From Dactylellina haptotyla (Eukaryota > Ascomycota > Orbiliomycetes > Orbiliales > Orbiliaceae), in contig CM062379.1 of the NCBI GenBank assembly GCA_031310005.1, positions 7,626,001 to 7,690,000 on the forward strand: a stretch of 64,000 nucleotides of DNA. Direction: 5' to 3'. The notes below the pieces were generated by a model that was not told the DNA's origin, did no database searches, and saw only the letters and a list, made by a program, of their open reading frames with translations. Position 1 is the first letter of the stretch. Every line of letters starts with the position of its first letter. Positions 22,243-33,600 of this stretch are shown piece after piece. The position numbers and the translations under genes were made by a program.

Positions 22243-23288
22243 ATGTCGACTAACGGCCAAAAGTTCAACGAGTTTGTCGCCGAAGCTGGCCCTTCAAACG
22301 CACCGGAAGGGGCCGACGCACCCGGGGCTAATGACCTCCCAGCGCCAGACGAAACGAAAGAATCGCCTTACAAGGCTTCGGAGGACCAAATCGCTTCTCA
22401 AATTGAGAAATCCGAAGAATTGCCTTCTTATGCCGAACTTGTCAAATCTGGTGAAGTCAGCGATCCAGAGGAGAGACGCAAGCAGCTATCTGGCCTCAGC
22501 GTAGATATCCAGCTCGTCAAATTCACCGCTCAGATCGCGGTACAGCGGTTCAATGAATACAAGGCGCAAAATATTCACCTCCCGCTGAAGTCGATCCTCG
22601 ATCAGAGTTTGGCCATGCATAAGATACTCATCGTAATCAGAGCAATGATTGCGGAACTGCGACTCTCGGACGACACCTATCTATACCTGCAAACGGCATC
22701 CGAGTACCTTGGATGTCAGATTTTGGTTCGATATGCCATCTTGAAAAAGAATCCGCTTCTTTTCAGGGATTCAGATGGAAATTTCCCACTTGTCAGATTG
22801 ATGCAGGATAGTTATATGAGAGCTTGGTATAAGCTCGCGCAAATGCTCACCAACCCTGAGTTCAATAGGTGAGTCTTCATCAACTTCTGCGATATGAATA
22901 TAATGTGGCATGTGCATGTTTGGTGCTCGAGACTAACGATTTATTCCATGGCAGACTCACAAATGAAGCCAAAGTCGCCAAGATTGATATTTCGGGCGGC
23001 GAGTTTCACTTGCTGCTATTCAAGCTTATCGACCCTAGTTATAGCTATCACACTGGTAAGAGGATTTCCAAGTTTATAGACAAAGTGTTCGGGACACCTA
23101 AGAAGAAGGAATGCACGAGCGGACTTTGTAATGTTAGTCCCGAAGAGATGAAGGCGATCAAATATCAGTGCACGTGCGAGGTATCAAAATACCTCAAAAA
23201 GAAAGTTGAAAGGGAAGCGGGACAGCAACAGCAGGAGCCACCGTACTCTTTGATCCCGTTGGCCCAATCGGAAGGGATATCCGCATAA
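22243..23288 (+). CDS. Fungal hypothetical protein, 319 aa, two exons
   Basis: Exons 22243-22868 and 22955-23288 are joined in frame (R split across gtgagt...gcag). The first 75 residues are acidic and Pro/Ala-rich. The rest is mostly helical, with a leucine-rich helix (YLYLQTASEYLGCQILVRYAIL) and a KL-rich end. A short Cys segment (CTSGLCN ... CTCEV) lies at about residues 262-285. There is no signal peptide or membrane helix. I do not recognise the family. Introns and length look normal, so it is a credible gene of unknown role. Confidence 0.7.
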
Positions 23289-23972
23289 TTAATCTAAGTG
23301 TAAGTTAACAAATTGTTATATTATATCCCAAGACTGTATATAAACCAATGGAGCGACAATATTATCCTCGAGATTATCCTCGTAAAGCGTAGGCCTCTCC
23401 TTGGCTGTCAAGGTGGTATTTACCCCGGAACGGCTACATTCCATTGGTCCTCCTTCATTTTGGGCTACCCTTGCCTCTTTTTTCGTCCCGCTCTTCGCCA
23501 ATCCTCGCCTCTGCAACTAGGCGGCGAGAGCGAAAGATACTCAGCCCATTCTCATGAGCCTTGTAAAAACACGGTGAAGCCGGCTGGTGAGACAGCCTCT
23601 CTGTTTCCTCGTTCCTCCTCCCTTTGACGTAAAATTGTAAAGTCTCTCTCTCTCTCGAAGGGATGTTTGATATATTTCCTCCGCGCCGTTTCTTCGGTTG
23701 GTTGCATCGGCTCCGCTAGTGGGAAGCAAGGGAGGAAGCCCTGGGGTCCTTGATTGCGCGTTGCCAGGAACCCTGTCCCGCCCTTCGATCATATGCGAAA
23801 TCTGATATCATTGTGCCCGCCGCAGATAAAGCCTGGCCAGGCGCCAGCGCTGCAATATCTTGGTTCAGGCGCAGGGAAGGTCCCTTCGAACTCCAACCAT
23901 TCTTCTCACCGGAGAAACATCACCTTTCTCTTCTTTTTGCAAAAAAAATCATCTGTTCTGAATCTCCTCGCC
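23289..23972. other. Intergenic, no gene seen
   Basis: Spacer with CT repeats near 23640-23660. The following F-box frame stays open through part of this stretch, and an in-frame ATG exists at about 23793, but the shorter start at 23973 gives a more normal N-terminus. Confidence 0.4.
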
Positions 23973-25433
23973 ATGAAGCACTTTGACCTCCCAAAGTTCG
24001 TCCAGAAGCACCTGCAGAGAGCGAAAGAGAAGCGACCGTTGGCGATTTCCCAAAACGACGCAAAGACTTCAACTAGCGCTTCTTCCGCGCCCAACAAATG
24101 CAGCCAGCGAGAACCCCTCGTCGTGGTGCCCAGCATCTTCCCCTCACTGCCCACCACCAAACGCCTCGCACGGACACATCCAACCCCCAGCCGGCTTCAA
24201 ACTCTTCCAACTGAAATCCTCGTCCAGATCGTCAGCGAGATCGGGAAGATCTTGCAGAAGAAAACGTTGCTGAGGGGTCAGAAACAATTGAAGATAGATA
24301 GGCGCTCGCTCTTGGATTTCGGGTTGACCTGCAAAAGACACCTGGATGTCGTGCTACCAGAGCTACACCGCGACGCCGAGCTGGCCTTTCCGTTAGAGGT
24401 GAAATATGTCACAAGGACGAAAGATATACGAAGAACCGGGTGGTACGCCCAGTGAGTCCAAGAAGCACGACCAATTATCCAGTCTTCCGCTGTTACTGAT
24501 TAAAAAACGTACAGAAACCTTGTGCTCAACGATAAGGATGATCCATACCGTGTATACCGTCCAGGAGACATCTTCAACTTCTTCCCGAACCTCACAAACC
24601 TCAGACTAAATATCAGAGCTATCAATGTTGACCGAGCATTGCACATGATCCACTTAGCTTTAACCAGCTTCAAAAACCTGCGGGACTTGAGCATCGAGGG
24701 ACCCGTAAACTTGGTGCACGTCCCGATCGATGATAAGATTGTTACGGTGCCCAGGGTGTCCCTCCAGAGCCTTAGTCTAGTGATCAGAGGAATTGGCTCT
24801 GGGTCCTTTATCGCTAGGCTTGCGGAACTGTTAGAACCCAGTTGCGATCGATTGAGAAAGCTCACTTATCGTCCATTTGATTACATTGAAGGCAACGCCG
24901 CCTGTTTTAACTGGAGCACCGTTGGCTACTTGATGCAGTCGGAAAGGCTGGAAATGCTAAAACTCCACGTGCCCTCGGGTTACTTTAAAGGAGGCATGAA
25001 GTTTCTACAAGGTCTTACAGAACAGCAACGAGAGAAGGTAGAGGTGTTGGACTTGAATTTTGAAGAATCTCGGCTGGAGATTTTTCGGTACGGGGTAAAG
25101 TTTTTCTCTTTTCACTGCTTGTATCATGTAAAGGTCTAACTAAGAAACATGCAGGACATCCTCGTCCGAGAGATATTGGCCTTCCCGAATCTAGTGCGCC
25201 TTCGCATTACTCATGTGCATCCGGTAGGGTTGGAGCCGATAACAGTAGTAGAGAGAGTCCTCTGTGCTGAGCGACTGGGGCGGATGTTCAAAGCTTTCAC
25301 CATGGAGCTTTCCAAACTGAAGCAGGTGGAATGGTACGAATCTGGATACTTGGGTGAAGAGTGGATGTGGCAGAGAGACGATACCGAGCCCTGGGAGATC
25401 ACCAGGCTAACGAAGCGGCTAGACACCGCTTGA
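23973..25433 (+). CDS. F-box-like protein with leucine-rich C-terminal half
   Basis: Exons 23973-24451, 24515-25094 and 25155-25433 give 445 residues, with frame-consistent junctions. A basic Ser-rich N-terminus is followed by an F-box-like motif (LQTLPTEILVQIVSEI ... LDFGLTCKRHLDVVLPEL, about residues 70-130). The C-terminal half has irregular leucine-rich segments (FPNLTNLRLNIRAI, LTSFKNLRDLSIEG). F-box proteins recruit targets to SCF ubiquitin ligases through Skp1. The target here is unknown. Such genes are numerous and fast-evolving in filamentous ascomycetes. Confidence 0.78.
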
Positions 25434-26189
25434 ATAGCAATATGTATCTGAATTCTAGTGTAACTAACCATTTTAGCATACCCGCACATGCCAATTCTCA
25501 ATACCTTTTAAATTAATAGCATAGGCACGAATTGAGGATAATATATTGCTTGCTGAACAGGATAATATACTATCAAAGTCCCTTCCAAATGTTGATGTCA
25601 TGCATGTCTTCACCAAAAACAATATGCATTGATGAACAAAATGCATTAGCTCGTCAATTGAATTCAGGAATCTATGCATCTGATCGAACGAATTTGTTTT
25701 TGAGTTTTCCACGATACCCATTAATATGCATTATCACAAATTCGCAAAATCCTCTAAACCAATATGTTGACCTTGTCTCGCAAGGCCAGATGCCGTGCTG
25801 GTCCCACAAAGATGTTGACCCCGAGTCGATATATACTGTAACAACAACACAGTCATATTGTCAGAGTATGTGCTTTAAACCTCCTAACCCAAAGTGTAAT
25901 CCTCTTGCTGATTGACAGGCAAGAGAACTACCACAAATGCTTGGATTCTCGATCCCGAATGCGCGAAAGCTAGGAATTAACCGGCCGGAAGAATACGCCA
26001 TGCTTTTACCTTAGGTGGGTCGAACACCATGTTACGATCTATTTTCGGGCTAGCTTGGGGCATTTGAGTGGCATGAGCATATCCTGTTGGCGGGCGTAAC
26101 CGACCTGCAAAACCAATCACCACATGGATATTTGAGCAACATTTTTCCTGCTCAGCCCATTGCGAAAACTAGTTCCGACATTCTTGGTA
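25434..26189. other. Intergenic, no gene seen
   Basis: AT-rich spacer between two F-box-like genes on the same strand. Open frames here have no domain features. Confidence 0.4.
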
Positions 26190-27276
26190 ATGGAGGACCA
26201 AGGTATTTCGAGATCAGGCCTTCTTTCACTTCCCCGCGAACTGCGGGATGAAATCTACAGGTATCTCCTGGTGTTCGACTCGGCTTGGGATAGGGTAATC
26301 AATGACGGCGGAGACCTAAGACACGATTCCCACCTTGACCTCTGGAAAGACCCTCCACCAACGATCCAATATCGGAGGCATGAGCTATCAATCTTGCGGA
26401 CTTGCCGTCAAGTGTATGTCGAGGCCGCGCCGATCTTCTATGGAGGTAACACTTTCCCGGTCCACATAGCTCTCCAGCTCTGCGGACGCGTAGGTATGGA
26501 GAGACGTGCACCATGGGTACGGGTGAGACATTCGACTCCCTGGGAAGAATTGGAGTTCATCTACGACATCCAAAGCGGGCTTCCATCCGAGTATGTATAT
26601 TCGACTTTGAACATTCCCTGAAAATCTGCGTTCTACTATATCAGACGCCCCAATTACTATTCAGAGCCTCAACGTCTAACCTTTTATTAGGGCGTGGGCA
26701 ATATCAAGTTTTGGAAAATATAATGCCTCAAGTGGTCTTCGGTCAGAGGGAATTCCTTTCAGACCAGAGACATTGATACCATCTACTCTTTTAGAGAGGA
26801 ACGGCAACTTGATTCGACACCTCCGAGTTCATTGTGATTTGGGTCATGTGTTCTTCCGCCGTGAAGCTCGAACCTTCCTTGGATCCTACAACAAGATTCT
26901 CTTGCACATCGCGGCAAGAATACACTATTTCATGCCAAGAGCCACCAAGATCATATCACTTGGGTGCTCAGAGATCCCCGATTCAGATTTGTTTAAAACT
27001 TTTGACGGGTTTTCGGTTGACTTTCTTGAAAAACTGAACGCGGCATTGCTCGAATTGGTAGCGCCATTGGCAAAGGGTAAAAGCAGGATATCTACCTGCA
27101 TAGACGCCAATTTGATAGCGCTGGATATATATAAGATCGGAGAACTAAGAGACGGGCAGGAAGAAGCTTCGGAAGCTAAAATCGACCCGCCTGAAGAAAT
27201 TCCGCTTGAGGAAGGATGCCACTGGGCAACTGTTGGAGGAAGGCTGATCGTGCAACCTGACGAGACATTGCTCTAG
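26190..27276 (+). CDS. F-box-like fungal protein, LPRELRDEIY type (copy 1)
   Basis: Exons 26190-26590 and 26691-27276 encode 328 residues. The intron (gtatgt...ttattag) has a GTCTAAC branch site just before its acceptor. Two earlier AG sites would break the frame. The start MEDQG leads into LPRELRDEIYRYLL and then LSILRTCRQVYVEAAPIFYGGNTF, the signature of the large fungal F-box-like family often seen next to heterokaryon-incompatibility loci. The end HWATVGGRLIVQ parallels HWRLLKGRLVIR in the gene at 43528-44526, so these two are paralogues. The biochemical role is not established. Confidence 0.8.
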
Positions 27277-27475
27277 ATTTCCGAATACAATACAATATCA
27301 TGGCGTTTGATGAGAGGGGTTTGCGCAAACTAGATTAATTCACCAAAAACATATCCCAATACCATTCCTATCATACCGATGGTGAGGGCCCAGTAAAATA
27401 CGGGTTTAATAGTATATCATATTTACTTTGTTAAATCTTCGCAACAGAGATATCCGAACATCCTCAAATATCGAA

Positions 27476-28285
27476 TCAGCCTTCGGATGCATCATCATAT
27501 TCACTGCTAAAGTGGCCGGTTTGGTTTCCATCGCCGCTGGTCACCGGAGCATAGCAGTACCGGTACCCTGTACAGAAAGACAAAGCATTTGGGTCGGGAC
27601 TGAATTGCCACAAAACCTCATCGACCTTAGGGGTTTTTTCGATTTTGAAAGGCAAGGTGATGTTGCTCCGACCTGAAGTCAGCTCGACCCCGGATGCAGG
27701 TCTTCCATCTACACCCTGGGAGTGGTACGCTGGGAGGAGCTCTACCCCAAAGACCGAGGCGATTTGATGGTTTTCGAGACACTCTTCGAGCTCAGCAAAG
27801 AAGCCATCCTCATCCAAAATATCAGGATATCCTCCCGTGGCCTCTTCATACGTGTATTCGCATGGGACCGGACCTTTAGTTTCTCTAGAGAAACCCCACT
27901 GGCTGGGTTCAACGCAATTCAACACTTCAGGTCGGGCGAGTGTCGTATCCCTAAGGCTTGTTAGTGCACGGCCTGGAGGAGTAGCTTTGTAGATTTATAC
28001 AAAGTTACCGTTGACAGTCTTGTTTTCACATAAAGGTTTTGCATGTTCTTGCACGTACCAAGGCCGAGCAACATTTCCAATGTTCACGAGGATTTCGTTA
28101 GTTGATATGTCAAAATGCCGGTGTAGGAGTGCCAGACCGACTTGCTGGTGCACTCCATGTTTGAGGAATACATCCCGAATTTCAGTGGATATTAGGTCTT
28201 CTAAGCCGCGAGAGATAAGTTGATGAGATGCGTTTCTCAAACACGGAAGAGAGTTATAGAAGTTTGAAGAGAACTGGGTAGCCAT
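27476..28285 (-). CDS. Fungal conserved hypothetical protein, 233 aa
   Basis: The favoured model is exons 28285-28059 and 27950-27476, with a 108-nt intron starting gtacgt and ending CTAAC...ttag. It yields ...NVARPW|DTTLARPEV.... Two other frame-keeping solutions exist, with 36- and 57-nt introns using the acceptor at 27973, but they have weaker donors or no branch site. The protein has an N-terminal segment IRDVFLKHGVHQQVGLALLHRHFDI, found in a lineage-restricted fungal family of unknown function, and a C-terminal Cys-containing part (CEYTYEE, SFCTGYRYCYAP). There is no signal peptide. It is convergent with the F-box-like gene to its left. Confidence 0.7.
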
Positions 28286-28888
28286 GTTTTGACAGGACGT
28301 TGAAGGTTTGGGGTGATTGTTCTCAGAAGTTACACCGTGTGCGGGGGAATTTAGAACATAGTAGTGAGTACTTGGGGCGTTGAATACGAATTTATATCAT
28401 AGTAGCCTCGCGGTCAACAAATGCCCAAGAGCGTTTGATGCACCTGGAGACCGAGGCGAGCCGTGATGGCTCTTGGTAACTCTCGCGGCCGTGGGGAATG
28501 GTTTGCATATTGATAGAGGTTTTATTTTATTTTCAAATCTATTGTGTGATTTATACCTAAGAATTGCCAGAAGGCAATTAACAGTCCTAACTAAACCAAT
28601 AGTTTTACCTGTAATTATTATTGTTATTATTTGCGAAAATCATCCGTCAACCATACGAGCACCATGAAGTTCGGTAGAGCTGTATGTCGTGAGGGCTAAC
28701 GAGCTTAGTCAGCCTGCGACAGGCAGGCTGCGTTGTTGTGTTGCGATAACCCCACGTCATCAACAACAGAACCCGGCCGGCGTCGAAGCGCTCTCCAACC
28801 AGCCAACCAGCCAAATCCACTTCCAACCAGCGCAACAGTTCCAAACATCGTCCTCGTCTCCGGTTATCGCCCTTCATCGTCGCCCGTC
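28286..28888. other. Divergent promoter region
   Basis: About 600 nt between the minus-strand hypothetical gene and MPDU1 on the plus strand. There is a TAA/TTA-rich stretch at about 28520-28635 and no gene. Confidence 0.45.
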
Positions 28889-29881
28889 ATGGACTCCATA
28901 CGCCCGTTACTCCAGCCTATCACCACTTCGCTGCCCGAGCCCATCCGGAATCTGGGCATCTCTCTTATCGGCGACCACTGCTACACCTCCCTGATCGAAA
29001 ACATCGATATCACCGATGTCGCCTGCATCAAACTCGGCATCTCGAAGGGCCTCGGCATTGGCATCATCGCGGCCGCTTCCATCGTCAAAGTCCCCCAGAT
29101 TCTCAAGATCATAAGCTCGAACTCCGCCGCAGGTCTTTCTTTGCTCTCGACGCTCCTCGAAACAGATGCCTACGCTATCTCTATCGCCTACAATTTCCGT
29201 AACGGCTTCCCGTTCAGCACGTTTGGCGAGACTGCATTGATTGTAGTCCAGAACCTTGTTATCGCCGTTCTCATCCTGCATTTCACCAACCGTGGCGCTT
29301 ATGCTGGAGTCCTCATTGCAACCTTTGCCGCTGCAGCCTACGCGCTCTTCAGCCCCAATATTGTCAGCGAGAAAACGATGACAATGTTGCAGGCATCAAC
29401 GATCCCAATCGGCTTGGCCAGCAAGCTCCCCCAAATATACACTATTTGGCAGCAAGGCGGAACTGGGCAGCTCAGCGCTTTTGCTGTCTTCAACTTTTTG
29501 GCCGGCAGTCTGGCCAGAGTGTTCACTACGCTTCAAGAGGTGTGTGGCAGCTCTTCCAATACCCTTCTCCCGATAAGATGGTATCATTAACAATGAATAA
29601 TTTAGGTCGACGACCCTCTCATCCTTTGGAGTTTCCTCGGCGGCGCAATCCTCAACGCCGTTTTGGCTGCCCAGATGATCTATTACTGGAACGCTTCCCC
29701 AGCCAAGGGCAAGAAGCGCTCCAAGAAATCCCTAAAGGCGATTCCCGACACCAAGACCCCAGAGACCCCAGCCAGAACTCGGTCTAAAGGTGATGCTGAA
29801 GTTAGCATGGAAACTGCGGTTTTGACCGATGGTGGGTCTAAGCCTTACAGCAGTCTTAGGAAGAAGTCAAGGAAGGCTTGA
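28889..29881 (+). CDS. MPDU1: Mannose-P-dolichol utilization defect 1 homologue (PQ-loop)
   Basis: Exons 28889-29539 and 29606-29881 give 308 residues. It is a multi-pass ER membrane protein with two PQ-loop motifs, VKVPQILKI (Pro69-Gln70) followed by NSAAGLSL, and SKLPQIYTIW (Pro181-Gln182) followed by GGTGQLS. Both lie in the positions seen in MPDU1/Lec35. It ends in a lysine-rich tail (KKRSKKS ... RKKSRKA). MPDU1 is needed for use of dolichol-phosphate mannose and glucose in N-glycan, GPI and O-mannose synthesis. An ATG earlier in the open frame is less likely because the family starts near here. Identification is strong. Confidence 0.93.
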
Positions 29882-30787
29882 CCTGTTTTCTCGCCATAGC
29901 TTCCTCCTTTTTTTTGCATTTTGTCTGCCTGTCTATGTATCTGTGTAGATTTTGTAGCCGTTTGTGAGTTTACCACACCTCTTTCATTTCTGTTAGACGG
30001 CGCGGGTGTTATCTCCAGGCTGCTCTTTTTTTCCTCTGACGTTTATTACCATGTTTGGATCGGTTGGCCCTTCTTACCAGCTGGTTTTATAGTTGTAATC
30101 TAATTTCCTAATAGTAAAAGGTTTCGCTTTATCTCCCTATCAAATCTAATCTTTAGATTTGCACTCCATGACATGATAACAAGAGGCCTGAAAGGCAGGT
30201 TGATTGATGGATTGTGCCTGATTGGCCGACCATCTCATTATGTGCGGAATTACGGTGTTCAGGTTGTGAAGATATATAACAATGCAACATTAGTGGCATC
30301 CAATCTATATACATCAAATACAGAAAGATCACAAAAAAAGAAAAATGTTAAGTTCCAAATAGCAACCCGCTAATAGAAATTTAAAAGGGAACCAATTGAA
30401 TGCTAGTGATATGACTCAAAGTTTTGATAAGTGTAGGCGAGTCCTAGGAAATTTCGGAATCGGAGCGCGCTCCTCGTCCCATGCGAGAGAGACCCGTTTA
30501 TAGAATGAAAATGTAGAGTAACAACAAAGGAAAGTCGCTCTGAAGCAGTGATTGTTGTAAAATAGAAACAAACGCCAACAGACTGGATATATATATTGTC
30601 CAACGGATACAAAAGGGAAAAATAATTAGAAAGAAGAAAAAGAAGAGCCGGGTGGTATGGTATGCGAGCTAAAAAGACCAAAAATAAAAGAGCAAGTGAC
30701 TACAAGGCTTCCCAAATTTGAGATAAGGAAATAAATGAAAACTCTGAAGAAATCAACTTTTAGATAGCACACTGATGTGCTGAAATT
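29882..30787. other. Intergenic between convergent genes
   Basis: T-rich 3' end of MPDU1 and the 3' end of the minus-strand gene at 30788. No gene is seen. Confidence 0.45.
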
Positions 30788-33600
30788 TCACCTGGTGGTG
30801 ACATCGACACCACCCCAAGGCGCATACATCCCAGCTGCACCACTCTCCCTACTACCTCTTGTGGCATTAGACATATTGCTCGCTCTTGGGTTTCCTGCCA
30901 TCAGGAAATTGCCAGGATCGTGCTCCTCATCCATTTCCACGTCGTTGTCCTCACCATCCGCATCGTCACTACTACCACCATCGTCGTATTCATACGGAAC
31001 GTGTGGTATTGATGAGATGCTGTTGTGGTGGTGGTTCGCACCGCTGTTAGCAGATATGTTTTGAGGGCTTGCAGTGCTAGATGCAATAGCCGGAGTGACG
31101 CTACTTAGAATGGCCCCGGATGGATTATTCATCGCCAGGACATTGAGGGATTCTAGGGCACCGGGCTCAAAGTCGTCCTTTTCAAGAATACCAGGGCCGA
31201 TTCCAAGATCTTCAATGCCGCTGCGGTAGGCAGTGTGGCTGTGCGTGCTGTGAAGACTTGTGCGGCTATTCCGGCTCTGGAGACTCGTTCGTCCAAGATT
31301 GATTGGCACGTAGCCGCTAGACGCAAAGCTCGCGACTGGCGTTCTTCGCTTTGATGGGCGCCCATCCATATAGTCATTGTTCTCGGGGGTCGGCGACGCA
31401 GCGAGCTCGGCCCTTTCTGGGAAAATATCCTCATCCGTGACCGGACGAGTAAGGGCGAGTTGGCTTTCGGTCACTCTCATATCCTGCAACGATTTGGCGG
31501 ATGCTTGAGAGTTCCATTGGTATGGAACGGTCCAACAATGGGCACGGTACTGGCAGTAGTCTTCTTCTTCACCGCTACGAGATGATTGTGGTTGCTGCTC
31601 CCATGGCGGTACACCTTTGGTAGGAGCGCACAGGAAGTAATCAACGTTGTCAGTCCATTTTAGGCCCGGCGCGTCAACAGTAATCGTAGCGAGAGTCTGG
31701 AGGACAGCGTATATGAGTAACCAGCGACCTTTCCTTGCATCGTGAGGATCAATTTCAATTGCAGGACCCGTCTTCTCCATGAGCTGATAAGCTGCGACCA
31801 AGCTGTTATTTGGTGATGTATACAATGCGTCCAAATTGGTGGCTTGAATCAGGGCCAGGGCGTTCTCCTTTTCCATGGTCTTATCCGCATTCGCATTACG
31901 CTTGCCAAAAAAGTTGCTTTGCTTGTTGGAACGGATCGTCGTCGATGTCTTGACTTCTGGGACTAATGGATACGGGTGAGGTATGTGAGGATACTTATTA
32001 TTTCGATCAAACGAGATAATAATATCGGTAAACTGGAGAGAGTTGTCATCCGCCCGAAATTCCTGTTTGTATGGGTTGATGAGTCTATGAGAACCAGTCG
32101 CTCGCTGATGAGAGCTTGTGGATGCCGAAGAAGAGGAAGGAGCAACGGGCTCCCACATGGCATCCTTGTCTACCAAGAAGTCATACAGGGCATTGAAATC
32201 ACGTTGCAACTGCTGGTATAGGAGGCGGCCGAACTTCTCGCCCGCAGGTGGCCACGACCCGAATCGATTCTGATAGTGCTTCGCGAGGAACTTCTGGAAT
32301 CGATCGAATGCATGACGGGCAGGGGGATATCCCGCCGACATGTGAGGCCACACTTCATTGAAGGAAAACTGGCCATGGACAAGCAGATTGTCGCACCTGT
32401 CCGTGCGAACTTGAATGTTGAGATTTGCCCGGTCAAGGTGAGCGCGGGTGATAGACGAGATTTCCTAGTCGAATATATCAGTCTCAAGGATCGACTTCGC
32501 ATAATCTTGAAGAAAAGTAACTTACCTGATAATCAACCGAAAGCTCAAGCCGATTCATCATGCCGACACAGTGAACGAAACTTTCCCGGTAAAGATCCGC
32601 CAAACGATACTTCTCAGAAAAGATGAGCATGCCAGCAGCAAGGTCGGGCATGTTTCGGACGTCATCGAATTCCTTTCGGGTCAGATACTTCAAGAGATCT
32701 CCTACATTATCGTGACCGGGAGGCATATACAACTCCATGCGTTCGGCTAAGTCCAACAGAGTCTGTCCAAATGTTGCGCCTACGAGAGATTTGTTGAAAA
32801 GGACGGCAAAGAAATTACGGGTTGTTGCATGATGACGATAGATAGCAGCTCTGTCGTTGGATCTTGGGGCTGGGAAATGTAGTTCGTGCGCAATACCTTC
32901 CAGATCTCGACTGCTCTGGGATGGAACTGAGTGGATGTCGTTGTCAGCCGACATCATTGAAGACGATATGCTGGTAGGAGATTGAGGTAGATCGTCATAG
33001 TCGTAAAGAGAGCCAATGAGGAATGGTGAGTTTGTTGCGCGAAGAACTGAGGAGCGGATTCGGAAAGAAGGCTGTTTGAAAGGTTGATCTTCCTTCGACT
33101 TGGAGAATTTGTCTGAGAGATACACGAGCGTGTCTCCATCTGGGAACCACAATTCGGGGTCCTGTTCCACAGCATCAAAAATTGGTTAGTACTTATGTTT
33201 GCTAAAACATCCAAAGTCGGGCTGCAAAAATTCAGAGGAGGTCAAGGCTTACCCTTCTGCTGAGCCCTGTCCACGTGCTACAGTGACGGCCACCGCCTTC
33301 CCATCGTTTTAAGGTCGGGGCGGATTCGACGTCGAGTTCCAATCTAGGCTTTGTCGCGACAGGGCTGATCTTATCCGCCAGGGTTCCTCTGATCTTATCG
33401 GATTTCGAGTCGATGAAGGAACGGAAGACGGATTTCTGGTTCGAGGAGGAGCGACCAAAGGACCTGGAGGAGAACGAAGATAGGCTAGGTGAGCCAGTGG
33501 ACGTTGCGGGGGTGGCGAGTCCTCCATGACCGAACTTTGCAATTCCACCACTTGAGATCTTGTCTAGTTTCGAGCGAGCTCTCGCCGAACGCTGCGCCAT
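30788..33600 (-). CDS. Conserved fungal protein of unknown function, 886 aa
   Basis: Exons 33600-33253, 33161-32526 and 32464-30788 join cleanly (gtaagc and gtaagt donors) into 886 residues. Visible parts are a basic Ser-rich N-terminus, then DPELWFPDGDTLVYLSD and the paired hydrophobic segments TRNFFAVLFNKSLVGATFGQTLLDLAERM and DLAAGMLIFSEKYRLADLYRESFVHCVG. Next come FDRFQKFLAKHYQNRFG and WLLIYAVLQTLA. The last 350 residues are Ser-rich, with acidic runs near the end. The layout matches large Pezizomycotina proteins carrying a domain of unknown function (DUF8004, from memory). No catalytic motif is seen. The start MAQRSAR lies inside a longer frame. Confidence 0.82.
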
